DNA from: Amycolatopsis benzoatilytica AK 16/65
Lineage (GTDB): Bacteria > Actinomycetota > Actinomycetes > Mycobacteriales > Pseudonocardiaceae
DNA length: 64,000 nt
Assembly (NCBI RefSeq): GCF_000383915.1
Contig: NZ_KB912942.1
Span: 752,506 to 816,505 of the forward strand
Direction: 5' to 3'
In this document: positions 17,892 to 26,017 of the stretch, one piece after another
Layout of the letters: each line of letters begins with the position of its first letter
Numbering within the stretch: the stretch's first letter is position 1
Translations under genes and position numbers: made by a program
The notes under the pieces: model-generated
Database searches by the model: none
Told to the model about the DNA's origin: nothing
Seen by the model: only the letters and a program-made list of their open reading frames with translations

Positions 17892-18665
17892 ATGAGCGAG
17901 CCCATTCTCGACATCACCGGCCTGAACAAGAGTTTCGGCCCGGTCCACGTCCTGCACGACGTGGACTTCACCGTGCGGGCGGGCGAAGTGACCGCGCTCG
18001 TCGGCGACAACGGGGCCGGCAAGTCCACTTTGGTCAAATGCATCGCAGGCATCCACCCGTACGACACCGGTTCGGTCCGGTTCGACGGCGCGGAGGTGCA
18101 CATTCACGGTCCGAAGGACGCCGCCGAGCTCGGCATCGAGGTCGTCTACCAGGACCTCGCGCTGGCCGACAACCTCGACATCGTGCAGAACATGTTCCTC
18201 GGCCGCGAACGCGGCAACAGCTGGCTGCTCGACGAGGCCAGCATGGAGAAGGCTGCGCGCGAGACGCTGGCCTCGCTCGGCGTGCGCACGGTGAAGTCCG
18301 TCCGCAGCCTGGTTTCCGCGCTGTCCGGCGGGCAGCGGCAGACCGTCGCGATCGCGAAATCGGTGCTGTGGAACAGCAAAGTCGTCATCTTGGACGAGCC
18401 GACCGCCGCGCTCGGCGTGGCGCAGACCAAGCAGGTGCTCGACCTGGTGCGCCGGCTGGCCGAACAGGGCCTCGGCGTGGTGCTGATCAGCCACAACATG
18501 GCCGACGTGTTCGAGGTGGCCGACCGGATCAACGTGCTCTACCTCGGCCGGCTCGTCGCGGAGGTCCAGACCAGCGACGTCACGCACGGCCAGGTCGTCG
18601 AACTCATCACCGCCGGCCGGTCGGGCGACCTCGGCCTGGCCCGTCCCGAAGCTGTCGCGCTGTGA
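17892..18665 (+). CDS. xylG: Sugar ABC transporter ATP-binding protein
   Basis: 257 residues with one ABC domain: Walker A 'GDNGAGKST' at 38-46, Q-loop 'VVYQDLALADNLDIVQNMFLGRE', signature 'LSGGQRQ' at 144-150, Walker B 'VVILDEPTAALG' with Asp168-Glu169, and the switch His in 'LISHNMADV'. E. coli XylG and RbsA have two tandem ABC domains, so this short form must dimerise; single-domain versions are usual in actinobacteria. It powers import through the membrane protein encoded next, and starts 17 bp before it ends the gap (ATG 18683). Confidence 0.88.
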   Translation: MSEPILDITGLNKSFGPVHVLHDVDFTVRAGEVTALVGDNGAGKSTLVKCIAGIHPYDTGSVRFDGAEVHIHGPKDAAELGIEVVYQDLALADNLDIVQNMFLGRERGNSWLLDEASMEKAARETLASLGVRTVKSVRSLVSALSGGQRQTVAIAKSVLWNSKVVILDEPTAALGVAQTKQVLDLVRRLAEQGLGVVLISHNMADVFEVADRINVLYLGRLVAEVQTSDVTHGQVVELITAGRSGDLGLARPEAVAL

Positions 18666-18682
18666 CCGAGAAAGAACCTGCC

Positions 18683-20116
18683 ATGACCGAAACTTCCGAG
18701 AAGCCGCAGACGCCGGACGCGCCCTCCGGGGCGATCACCGACTTCGGCATCGACACCACTTCGATGTCCACCGGCGAGGCGATCCGGGACTACTTCGCGC
18801 GGATGAAGGCCGGGCAGCTCGGCTCGATTCCCGCCGTGCTCGGCGTGATCGTGCTCGCGATCCTGTTCAGCGCGTTGTCCGGTGACTTTTTCACGCTGCG
18901 CAACATCGCGAACCTGCTGGCGCAGGGCGCGGGCCAGACCATCATCGCGATGGGCATCGTGTTCGTGCTGCTGCTGGGCGAGATCGACCTGTCCGCGGGC
19001 ACCGCGTCCGGCGTGTGCGCGTCGCTGATGGCGCTGCATTACGTCCACAATGGAAACCTGCTGGGCTCCATGGGCACCGGCGTGTTCATCACGTTCCTCG
19101 CGGTGCTCGTGCTCGCCGTGGTGCTGGCGCTGCTGCAGAGGATCTGGGCCGGAGCGGCGATCGCCCTCGTCGGTATCGTGGTGATCCTGATCGGCGCGCC
19201 GGTGAACGCATGGGTCGAGATGGTCATCGCGATCTGCACCGGCACCGCGATCGGCTGCATCACCGGTTTCCTGGTGTCGAAGATCGGCATGCCGTCGTTC
19301 GTCGTCACGCTGGCGCTGTTCATCGTGTGGCAGGGCGTGATCCTGCAGTTCGTCGGAGAGGGCGGCACGCTGCCGATCAGCACGAACGACACGCTCAACG
19401 CGGTCGCCAACGGCAACCTTTCGGTGCTGGGCAGCTGGGTGATGTTCGTGGTCGCCGCCGGCGGTTACGCCCTGCTCGCGCTCGGACAGCACTTCTCGCG
19501 GCGGAAGCGCGGGCTCGTGGTGCAGCCGACGGCGATCGTGCTGGCGAAGGTCGGCGCTGTCGCGGTCATCGCGGCGGTGGCGACCTACTTGCTCACCGTC
19601 AACCGGGCGTCGAACAGCCTCGTGGTGATCCAAGGCGTGCCGTATGTGGTGCCGATCGTCCTGGTCCTGCTGGTCGCGGGCACCTACGTGCTCAACCGCA
19701 CGCGGTACGGACGTTACCTGTACGCGGTGGGCGGCAACAAGGAAGCGGCGCGCCGGGCCGGCATCAACGTGCCGAAGATGCGCACCAGCGTGTTCGTGAT
19801 CAGCTCGTCGTTCGCGGCGATCGGCGCGATCGTCTACTCGTCGAAGCTGGGCGCGGTGAACGCACAGGCCGGTGGCCTGAACACGCTGCTGTTCGCGGTC
19901 GGCGCCGCGGTGATCGGCGGAACGTCGCTGTTCGGCGGCAAGGGCCGGATCATCGACGCCGTCATCGGTGGCGCGGTGCTGGCGATCGTCAACAACGGAC
20001 TGGGTCTGCTCCAGCAGCCGCCCGCGGTGGTCAACATCGTCACCGGTCTGGTGCTGATGCTGGCCGCGACGGTGGACGCGTTGTCGCGTCGGCGGGCTGA
20101 GTCGTCCGCACGCTGA
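18683..20116 (+). CDS. xylH: Sugar ABC transporter permease
   Basis: 477 residues, at the long end for a BPD_transp_2 permease (XylH of E. coli is about 390). A soluble N-terminus of about 45 residues precedes 10-12 membrane segments. Family blocks are 'IVFVLLLGEIDLSAGT' near 93-108 and the C-terminal 'AVIGGTSLFGGKGRIIDAVIGG'; 'YAVGGNKEAARRAGINVPKMR' is the cytosolic loop that contacts the ATPase. The extra length comes from two additional hydrophobic insertions between about 130-180 and 240-320. It forms the membrane channel of the xylFGH importer. The ROK regulator gene follows after 22 bp. Confidence 0.85.
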   Translation: MTETSEKPQTPDAPSGAITDFGIDTTSMSTGEAIRDYFARMKAGQLGSIPAVLGVIVLAILFSALSGDFFTLRNIANLLAQGAGQTIIAMGIVFVLLLGEIDLSAGTASGVCASLMALHYVHNGNLLGSMGTGVFITFLAVLVLAVVLALLQRIWAGAAIALVGIVVILIGAPVNAWVEMVIAICTGTAIGCITGFLVSKIGMPSFVVTLALFIVWQGVILQFVGEGGTLPISTNDTLNAVANGNLSVLGSWVMFVVAAGGYALLALGQHFSRRKRGLVVQPTAIVLAKVGAVAVIAAVATYLLTVNRASNSLVVIQGVPYVVPIVLVLLVAGTYVLNRTRYGRYLYAVGGNKEAARRAGINVPKMRTSVFVISSSFAAIGAIVYSSKLGAVNAQAGGLNTLLFAVGAAVIGGTSLFGGKGRIIDAVIGGAVLAIVNNGLGLLQQPPAVVNIVTGLVLMLAATVDALSRRRAESSAR

Positions 20117-20138
20117 GGGCTGATGGGAAGATGATCCG

Positions 20139-21308
20139 GTGAGCAGCTCGCCCGTCGCCCGCCCGGACGAGGTGCGTCGGCACAACCGCACCACACTGTT
20201 GCGACTGCTGCACGTCGGCGGGCCCAGCACCCGGGCGGCGCTGGCCACCGAACTCGGGCTCAACCGGAGCACCATCAAGACGCTCGTCGACGGCCTGGCG
20301 GAAGCCGGGGTAGTCGAGGAGAGGGTGCCGAGGCCAGGGCGAGGGGCGGGCCGCCCCTCGCTCCTGGTCCTGCCCCAGCCGCACGCGGCGGTGGTGCTGG
20401 CGGTCGACGTGCAGGTAGAGCACGTGGCCATCGCACTGGTCGGGCTGGGCGGGCAGATCCTGGGCCGTAACAGCTGGAACCTGCATGCCCGCACCCGGAC
20501 CCCGGACGAGGTGATCACGCACGTGATCGAATCGGCCCGGGTCCTGGCCGCGGACCTGGACCTGGAACCGGCCGGGGTCGGAGTTTCGGTGCCCGGCGTG
20601 GTGCGCCGGGCCGACGGCCTGGTCCACGAGGCCCCCAACCTGCGCTGGACCAACGTGGCGCTGGGGGACCGGTTGTCCGCCGTCCTGCGCATCCCGGTGC
20701 TGGTGGCCAACGACGCGGAACTGGGCGCGGTGGCCGAACACCTGCGAGGAGCCGCCCGCGGCTCGTCGGACTCGGTCTACGTGTCCGCGGACGTGGGCGT
20801 GGGCGGCGGCGTGATCTCCCAGGGCTCGTCCCTGCGAGGTGGAGCCGGCTACGTGGGCGAGATCGGGCACATGGCCATCCGCCCCGGCGGCAGCCCCTGT
20901 TACTGCGGCAGCAGCGGCTGCTGGGAAACGGAAATCGGCGAGGCCGCCCTCTGCCGTGCGCTGGGCCTGCCGGCAGACACCACCCGGGGCGCAATCCTGG
21001 TGGAGCTGCGAGAGCTGGCGCAGGACCCGGTTGCCGCAGCGGAACGCCTGCACGAGTACGCAGAGTGGCTGACCCTCGGCCTGCTCAACGTGGTCAACCT
21101 GCTGGGCCCGGAACTGGTGGTGCTGGGCGACCTCCTGACCGTGCTGCCCGACTCGCTGATCCGCTCGATCACCGACGAGGTCAAGCGGCGAAGCCTGGTC
21201 TCCCGAGCCGCGGGCGGTACCCGGATCGTCAGCTCCGCCCTAGGCGCGGACGTCAAGCTGCTGGGCGCCGCCGAAGTTGCCTTCGAAATGGTGCTGGACA
21301 CCGTCTGA
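20139..21308 (+). CDS. ROK family transcriptional repressor (XylR type)
   Basis: 389 residues. A winged helix-turn-helix (about 10-75, 'RAALATELGLNRSTIKTLVDGL') is joined to a ROK sugar-kinase-like domain. The latter has 'DVGVGGGVI' and the zinc signature 'CYCGSSGCWE' near 253-262. Such regulators bind operators without sugar and release them with it. The gene lies 22 bp after the permease and probably senses the imported sugar. The perfect palindrome at 16478-16502 is the natural candidate target. The GTG start is favoured by 'SSSPVARPDEVRRHNR', the usual N-terminal helix of the family. Confidence 0.88.
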   Translation: MSSSPVARPDEVRRHNRTTLLRLLHVGGPSTRAALATELGLNRSTIKTLVDGLAEAGVVEERVPRPGRGAGRPSLLVLPQPHAAVVLAVDVQVEHVAIALVGLGGQILGRNSWNLHARTRTPDEVITHVIESARVLAADLDLEPAGVGVSVPGVVRRADGLVHEAPNLRWTNVALGDRLSAVLRIPVLVANDAELGAVAEHLRGAARGSSDSVYVSADVGVGGGVISQGSSLRGGAGYVGEIGHMAIRPGGSPCYCGSSGCWETEIGEAALCRALGLPADTTRGAILVELRELAQDPVAAAERLHEYAEWLTLGLLNVVNLLGPELVVLGDLLTVLPDSLIRSITDEVKRRSLVSRAAGGTRIVSSALGADVKLLGAAEVAFEMVLDTV

Positions 21309-21319
21309 CCGCCGCTTCG

Positions 21320-21380
21320 CCCGTCCGTGAAGGGCCCGTTGAGGGAATCCAATTCCCTCAACGGGCCCTTCACGGACGGG
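21320..21380. repeat. Hairpin repeat copy R4 (paired variant)
   Basis: A perfect 29-bp stem with a CCA loop. Relative to consensus, the block GGGCCCCTTGAG reads GGGCCCGTTGAG, and the opposite arm changes to match (CTCAACGGGCCC). It starts 11 bp after the ROK regulator stop, between convergent genes. Confidence 0.95.
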
Positions 21381-21405
21381 CACGGTGCCGGGACGGGCCC
21401 GGAAA

Positions 21406-21448
21406 GCCCGAGAGGCGGCAAGCGCAACGCGCTTGCCGCCTCTCGGGC
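21406..21448. terminator. 20-bp perfect hairpin between ROK and DUF7455 genes
   Basis: GCCCGAGAGGCGGCAAGCGC (21406-21425) pairs with its exact complement (21429-21448) across an AAC loop. Its sequence is unrelated to the repeat family. On the minus strand it lies 21 bp beyond the DUF7455 stop and is followed by TTT, so it probably ends that gene and, in the other direction, backs up R4. Confidence 0.8.
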
Positions 21449-21469
21449 GAAACGAATCGGACGGGTGGA

Positions 21470-21649
21470 CTACTTCTGGATCTCCGCGGCCAGTTCCTTC
21501 AACTTGGCCTCGTGCTCACGGGCGTGGTGCCCGCAGAAGAGCAGCTCGCCTCCTGAGCTAAGGACAGCGCGTACCTGTGCTGCTGCTCCGCACCGGTCGC
21601 ATCGGTCGAGGGCGGTCAATTCGGGGCGGGTGAGCGTCGGCGTTGTCAT
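21470..21649 (-). CDS. DUF7455 small zinc-ribbon-like protein
   Basis: 59 residues. Cys17 and Cys20 ('RCDRCGAAAQVRAVL') with Cys39 and His42 ('LFCGHHAREH') make a CxxC...CxxH zinc site, followed by a charged helix 'EAKLKELAAEIQK'. This is the pattern of DUF7455, a very short actinobacterial family of unknown role. I chose the internal ATG (21649), which gives the conserved N-terminus 'MTTPTLTRPELTALDRC' and follows GGGAGACCCCC; an upstream start would add eight residues. Confidence 0.85.
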   Translation of the reverse strand: MTTPTLTRPELTALDRCDRCGAAAQVRAVLSSGGELLFCGHHAREHEAKLKELAAEIQK

Positions 21650-21893
21650 GGGGGTCTCCCTCCGTCCCGGCACCGGTCGCCCGGTGCCTCGATCCAGCTA
21701 CGCCCACTTCGGTCCTGATGCCTTCGGCGGGATCGCGTCCGGCTCCGCGGTGTTCGTGCTTCTACTGTTGCAGACGTTTGGCGGCCCGCAAGTGTTCCCG
21801 CGCCGGTGGGAGGTGCGTCACCCCGAATTAGCCCGGTTGCCGCAGCGGAATCTCATCCTGTAGGAGCAAGCCGCCCGACTGTGTGCGTTTTCC

Positions 21894-22790
21894 GTGGTCA
21901 GGCACCATGCCGGAGTGGGCTTCGCACTCTCCGGGAAACGCCTTGGCAGGATTCCGGCTCCGGTCTTGTTCGTTCTCAGCGGAATTTCGATGTATGCCGG
22001 AGCGGCCGTCGCGGTCGGTCTTTTCGGGCACGCTTCTCCGTCCGGAGTCGCCTGGCTGCGCTGCCTCGGCGCGGCCATGGTGCTCCTGGTGTGGCGTAGA
22101 CCACCGAAGGAGGCATGGCGGGGCAGGAGACTGCTGCTCGCGGGCACTTTCGGCGTCGTCACCGCCGGGATGAACGTGGTCTTCTACGAGGCCATCGCGC
22201 GGTTGCCGCTGGGCACCGTCGTCGCGCTGGAGTTCGCCGGCCCGGTGGCCGTCGCCGCGATCGGGTCCCGAAACCGGCGCGATGCGATCGCACTCGGGCT
22301 GGTGGCCGCCGGGGTGGTCGCGATCGCCGACGTGCGGATCGCGGGCAGCCTGCTCGGCCTGGTGTTCGCGCTGGCCGCGGCGGCTGCCTGGGCGGCGTAC
22401 ATCGTGCTGGGGAAGCGGGTCGCGATCGGCGGGGACGGGATCGATTCGCTCGCGGTCGGGTTCGTGGTGGCGACGGTCCTGCTCTCCCCGCTCGCGCTCG
22501 GTGCCGCCCAGGTGTGGGGTTCGCCACGAATGCTGGTGCTCGGAATCGGGGTCGGCGTGCTGTCTACCGTCGTTCCCTATGGGCTGGACCAGGTCGTTCT
22601 GCGTCGGCTGGGCCGGGCGCGCTTCGCGGTGCTGCTGGCCTTGCTGCCGGTGACCGCGAGCGTGGTCGGGTTCGTGGTGCTCGCTCAAGTGCCTGGCGTC
22701 GTGGAGTCGCTCGGGACCGTCGCGGTGATAGCCGGGGTCGCGTTGCGCAGCCGGGAAGACACCGGTCCGATCACGGAACCTCCTGGCTGA
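21894..22790 (+). CDS. EamA/DMT family transporter (RhtA-like)
   Basis: 298 residues with ten membrane segments in two five-helix EamA halves. 'GVAWLRCLGAAMVLLVWRRPP' and 'FYEAIARLPLGTVVALEFAGPVAVA' are typical of the RhtA (threonine/homoserine exporter) branch, as is the second-half 'VVPYGLDQVVLRRLGRARFAVLLALLPVTA'. It probably exports amino acids or related metabolites across the cytoplasmic membrane; the substrate is not shown. The start is uncertain: GTG 21894 or GTG 21915. It lies 62 bp before the glutamine-synthetase-like gene on the same strand. Confidence 0.85.
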   Translation: MVRHHAGVGFALSGKRLGRIPAPVLFVLSGISMYAGAAVAVGLFGHASPSGVAWLRCLGAAMVLLVWRRPPKEAWRGRRLLLAGTFGVVTAGMNVVFYEAIARLPLGTVVALEFAGPVAVAAIGSRNRRDAIALGLVAAGVVAIADVRIAGSLLGLVFALAAAAAWAAYIVLGKRVAIGGDGIDSLAVGFVVATVLLSPLALGAAQVWGSPRMLVLGIGVGVLSTVVPYGLDQVVLRRLGRARFAVLLALLPVTASVVGFVVLAQVPGVVESLGTVAVIAGVALRSREDTGPITEPPG

Positions 22791-22852
22791 ACAGCCGCGG
22801 ATGGCTTGCCGGGCCGTCGGCCGCGATACTGGGGGGCGCGAGGAGGTTCGTC

Positions 22853-24205
22853 ATGACCAAGGCGGCGTCGGCGGCGGCGAAGGACCTGGCCGCGGCGGGG
22901 GTCAGCGGCGTCCACCTGTCGTGGGCGGACAACAACGGAATCCCGCGTTCGCGGATCGTCCCGATCGGCGGGCTGGCCGACGCTGCGGTCCGCGGGGTAG
23001 GCGCGACCTCGCTGTTCGCGGTGTTCGACAGCCACGACGCCATCACCTACGCCCACTCCGGCCTCGGCACGCCGTCCGGCGACATCCGGCTCGTCCCGGT
23101 GGTGGAGCGGCTGCGCAGGCTCGCCGGGCAGCCCGCGCTCGCTTGGGCGCCGGTGCGGCAGGTCGCCGCGGACGGGTCGCCCTGGCCCTACTGCCAGCGT
23201 TCGGTGCTGGAGCGGCAGGTCGCCGAGGCAGCGGCGCAGGGGCTCGAATTCCGCGCCGGGTACGAGCTGGAGTTCATGGTCACGCCAGCCGGCAGCGCGG
23301 ACGTGATGTCCGCCCCTGGGCATCCCGGACCGGCCTACAGCCCGCACGCGCTGGTCGGCCTCGACGAGTTCGTGGCCACGCTGCTGCACGATTTCGCCGC
23401 GAACGGCCTGCGGATCGGCCAGTTGCACGCGGAGTACGGCGTGGCGCAGCTGGAACTCTCGCTGGCCGCCACCGATCCGGTCGCCGCGGCCGACGATCAG
23501 CTGCTCGCCCGTCAGACCATCCACGCGGCCGCGCGCGCACACGGTCTCGCGGCCAGTTTCGCGCCGCTGGTCGGGCTCGCCACCGCGGGAAACGGCTGGC
23601 ACCTGCACACTTCCGTCTGGCGAAAAGACCGCAATCTCCTGACCGGTCCAGGTGTTCCGGAGGGCGAAGGCGCGGGTTACGTCGGCGGGCTGCTGCGGGA
23701 TCTGCCCGCGCTGACCGCGATCACCGCGCCGAGCGTCCCGTCGACGATGCGGCTGCGGCCGGGGTTCTTCGCCGGCGCCTATGCGTTCTGGGGCGTGGAG
23801 AACCGCGAGGCACCGCTGCGGTACGTCCCGGGGTCGGCGTTGCTGGGCGTCGATCACGCGAATATCGAGCTGAAGACGTCGGACGCGTCCGCCAATCCGT
23901 ATCTCGCGCTGGCCGTGGTCCTCGCTGCCGGGACGGCCGGTATCGCGGAGTCGGTGGTGCCGCCGGAACCGATCGCGGAGGACCCGGGAAGCTGGAGCGA
24001 AGGCGAGCGGGACACCCGGGGCGTGCTGCCGCTGCCCGCGCATACGTCCGAACAGGACAGTGCGCTGCTGGCGAATCCGCGGATAGCGGGGGTTTTGGGC
24101 AACGAACTGCTCGGCGCGTTCCGGGCGGTGCGTGCTTCGGACGCGGCCTGGGCCGCGCAGCGGGCACCCGAGGAGATCGTGGCGGCGCATCTGTGGCGGT
24201 ACTGA
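22853..24205 (+). CDS. Glutamine synthetase-like ligase
   Basis: 450 residues. The N-terminal beta-grasp part ends in 'SWADNNGIPRSRIVP' (the usual D-x-x-G-x-x-R motif). The catalytic domain has the metal-binding 'YELEFM' at about 137-142, 'LELSLAATDPVAAAD', and the ATP/ammonia-site block 'GNGWHLHTSVW' near 246. The C-terminal arginine region 'RLRPG...ENREAPLRY' is intact. It is shorter than GlnA and resembles the GlnA3/GlnA4/PuuA-type gamma-glutamylation enzymes of polyamine or amine catabolism, so an amine other than ammonia is the likely substrate. AGGAGG precedes the ATG. The next gene overlaps its end by 13 bp. Confidence 0.85.
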   Translation: MTKAASAAAKDLAAAGVSGVHLSWADNNGIPRSRIVPIGGLADAAVRGVGATSLFAVFDSHDAITYAHSGLGTPSGDIRLVPVVERLRRLAGQPALAWAPVRQVAADGSPWPYCQRSVLERQVAEAAAQGLEFRAGYELEFMVTPAGSADVMSAPGHPGPAYSPHALVGLDEFVATLLHDFAANGLRIGQLHAEYGVAQLELSLAATDPVAAADDQLLARQTIHAAARAHGLAASFAPLVGLATAGNGWHLHTSVWRKDRNLLTGPGVPEGEGAGYVGGLLRDLPALTAITAPSVPSTMRLRPGFFAGAYAFWGVENREAPLRYVPGSALLGVDHANIELKTSDASANPYLALAVVLAAGTAGIAESVVPPEPIAEDPGSWSEGERDTRGVLPLPAHTSEQDSALLANPRIAGVLGNELLGAFRAVRASDAAWAAQRAPEEIVAAHLWRY

Positions 24206-24933
24206 ATACGGGGCTTTCCGACGTCCATTGGCTGCCGGGCGGCGCACAACTGGTGGCCGAAGCGCGTGCCGAACTGCCGCAGAAGGACGGTCTCGCGGCG
24301 GCCTTCACGGCGCTGGTGGCGTTGCGCGCGGCGGGGATCCCGGTGCTCGACCAGGACGAAGTCGCGATCGCCGCCGGTACCGTGCGCGCGGCCATCGCGC
24401 CGCCAGAAGGAGCCTTGCCCCGCAACGACTTCCGGCTTGCGGTACCGCTCGGCGAAGCATCCGGCACTTCCGTGCGAGGCTTGGCCGCGGCGATCCGTCG
24501 GCTGTCCGGCGGCCGGCTGGCGGTGGTCCCGGCGGCGGGGGAGTGGCGCCCGGAGACGGTGTCGGATCTGCTGCTGGGTTTGTGGGAGCTGCCGCGGGTC
24601 GCCGTGCTGGCTCGGCTCGACCCGGCGGAACTGGGCTCGCCGGATACGCCCGAGCGCGCGCTGCTGGACTATCTCGACACCGGAGTTCCTCCACTGTGGA
24701 CGAACCGGTGGCGGCCGCCCGCGCCGCATCACGTCCTGATCGCCGGTGTGCGGCTGGGCGCGGAAGGCACCTTGCTGTCCCTTGTCGACACCTACCCCGA
24801 ACTCGGCGACAACGGCGTGCACGACCAGCCGGTGGAGTGGGTCGCGGCGGGGCTGGAGTCGGTGTTGCTGGTAGCCGATTCCGTTCACGAGGCCGTGTTG
24901 GCGCAGGCCGCGCGTTACGCAGGGCTGCGCTGA
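24193..24933 (+). CDS. Hypothetical protein coupled to the glutamine-synthetase-like gene
   Basis: 246 residues, starting at a GTG inside the last codons of the upstream ligase gene, so probably translationally coupled to it. The sequence alternates helices and short strands, for example 'LVAEARAELPQKDGLAAAFTALVALRAAG', 'GTSVRGLAAAIRRLSGGRLAVVPAAGEW' and 'HDQPVEWVAAGLESVLLVAD'. No signal peptide, membrane segment or nucleotide-binding loop is seen. It may belong to DUF6885, but I am not sure. The coupling suggests it works on the same amine or glutamyl compound. Its 3' end overlaps the convergent HxlR gene by 19 bp. Confidence 0.7.
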   Translation: MAVLNTGLSDVHWLPGGAQLVAEARAELPQKDGLAAAFTALVALRAAGIPVLDQDEVAIAAGTVRAAIAPPEGALPRNDFRLAVPLGEASGTSVRGLAAAIRRLSGGRLAVVPAAGEWRPETVSDLLLGLWELPRVAVLARLDPAELGSPDTPERALLDYLDTGVPPLWTNRWRPPAPHHVLIAGVRLGAEGTLLSLVDTYPELGDNGVHDQPVEWVAAGLESVLLVADSVHEAVLAQAARYAGLR

Positions 24934-25295
24934 TCGAAGCGCTCTTGCGCGTCGAGCAGCTCTTCCCAGTGCTCGGCGACCCAGTCGTACAACCCCTGCA
25001 GCGGCGCCATCATGCTGCGGCCCAGCGGAGTCATCGCGTACTCCACGCCGAGCGCCGGATCGGCGTGCACGGTACGGGAGACGAGACCCGCGCGTTCCAG
25101 GTTGCGCAGCGACTGGGTGAGCACCTTCGGCGTGACCCGTCGCAGCGGTACCCGCAACTCGGAAAACCGGCGCGGCCCGTCGTCAAGGCAGCGCAGGACG
25201 AGCGCCGCCCACTTGTCCGTGAACCGGAACGGCACCAGGGTCGACGGGCACAGCTCTTCGAACAGATCAGGCGGCAATGGCTGCCGAACCGGCAT
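24915..25295 (-). CDS. HxlR family transcriptional regulator
   Basis: 126 residues, one winged-helix domain. 'FTDKWAALVLRCLDDGPRRFSELRVPLRRVTPKVLTQSLRNLERAGLVSR' is the HxlR signature at 25-74. Cys16 lies at the N-terminal position used by redox- or quinone-sensing members such as YodB, QorR and HypR. It faces an NAD(P)-binding oxidoreductase gene 85 bp away on the other strand, a standard regulator/target pair. The ATG at 25295 gives the usual short N-terminus; longer frames were rejected. Confidence 0.9.
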   Translation of the reverse strand: MPVRQPLPPDLFEELCPSTLVPFRFTDKWAALVLRCLDDGPRRFSELRVPLRRVTPKVLTQSLRNLERAGLVSRTVHADPALGVEYAMTPLGRSMMAPLQGLYDWVAEHWEELLDAQERFDQRSPA

Positions 25296-25312
25296 GGCGG
25301 TCTCCTGTCGCA

Positions 25313-25343
25313 GTATCCCGGAGGGAACCGGCTCCCTGGATAC
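25313..25343. promoter_or_regulatory. Imperfect palindrome, candidate HxlR operator
   Basis: GTATCC (25313-25318) and GGATAC (25338-25343) are inverted around a centre in which GGAGGGA opposes TCCC. It lies in the 85-bp divergent gap between the HxlR and oxidoreductase starts, where autoregulation and target control would be combined. Confidence 0.5.
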
Positions 25344-25380
25344 CTTCCAGAGCACCGAGTCTCCAGGAGGTATTCCCACC

Positions 25381-25998
25381 ATGAGCAAGATCGTCATCTT
25401 CGGAGCAGGCGGCCGGGCCGGACGGCAGGCGGTCGCCGAGGCGCGCCGCCGCGGACACGACGTCACGGCGGTCGTCCGCGACCCCTCGCGCTACGCCGAT
25501 TTGGGCGCCGTCGCGGGCGACGTCACGAACGCGGCGGACGTCGCGGCCTTGGCGGCCGGCCACGACAGCGTCATCACCGCTGCGGCGGTGTATGGCGCAG
25601 GCACTGACCCGGACGCGTTCTTCACCGGCTCTGCCCGCGCTCTGATCAGGGGGCTGCGGGAGGCCGGCGTGGCGCGGCTGGTCACCGTCGGGCTTTCCGC
25701 GCTGCTGACCGGTGCCGACGGCGTCCCGTTGCTGGACGCGATTCCCGCCGAGTTCCGGCCGTTCTGCGAGGCGCACGCGGCCGGGCTGGCGGTGCTGGCG
25801 GCCGACGGCGGGGCGCTGGACTGGGTGTACGTGAGCCCGTCCGGCGACTTCGATCACGAGGGAGCACGGACCGGCCGATACGAAATCCGTGACCACGGCG
25901 ATCTCTCGGTTCGGATCTCCTACCCGGACTTCGCGGTGGCGCTGCTGGACGAGATCGAGAATCCGCAGCACCACCGCGTTCACCTGGCCGTGGCCTGA
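25381..25998 (+). CDS. NAD(P)-binding oxidoreductase (atypical SDR, NmrA-like)
   Basis: 205 residues. The N-terminus 'SKIVIFGAGGRAGRQAVAEARRRGHDVTAVVRDPSRY' is a Rossmann dinucleotide loop (GAGGRAG at 8-14) followed by the Arg that favours NADP(H). 'GDVTNAADVAALAAGHDSVITAAAVYG' and 'RLVTVGLSALLTGADGVPLL' match atypical short-chain dehydrogenases of the YwnB/NmrA group. The YxxxK triad is absent, as usual there. The substrate is unknown; control by the adjacent HxlR protein suggests a stress or quinone response. A GGAGG precedes the ATG. Confidence 0.85.
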   Translation: MSKIVIFGAGGRAGRQAVAEARRRGHDVTAVVRDPSRYADLGAVAGDVTNAADVAALAAGHDSVITAAAVYGAGTDPDAFFTGSARALIRGLREAGVARLVTVGLSALLTGADGVPLLDAIPAEFRPFCEAHAAGLAVLAADGGALDWVYVSPSGDFDHEGARTGRYEIRDHGDLSVRISYPDFAVALLDEIENPQHHRVHLAVA

Positions 25999-26017
25999 CG
26001 TGTTCCCGGTGCGCGGA

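Noticed and set aside
18539..20710. 723-codon minus-strand open frame across the permease and ROK genes
   Set aside because: Opposite two real genes on the plus strand; composition (His/Arg/Asp-rich) and lack of domains mark it as a shadow.
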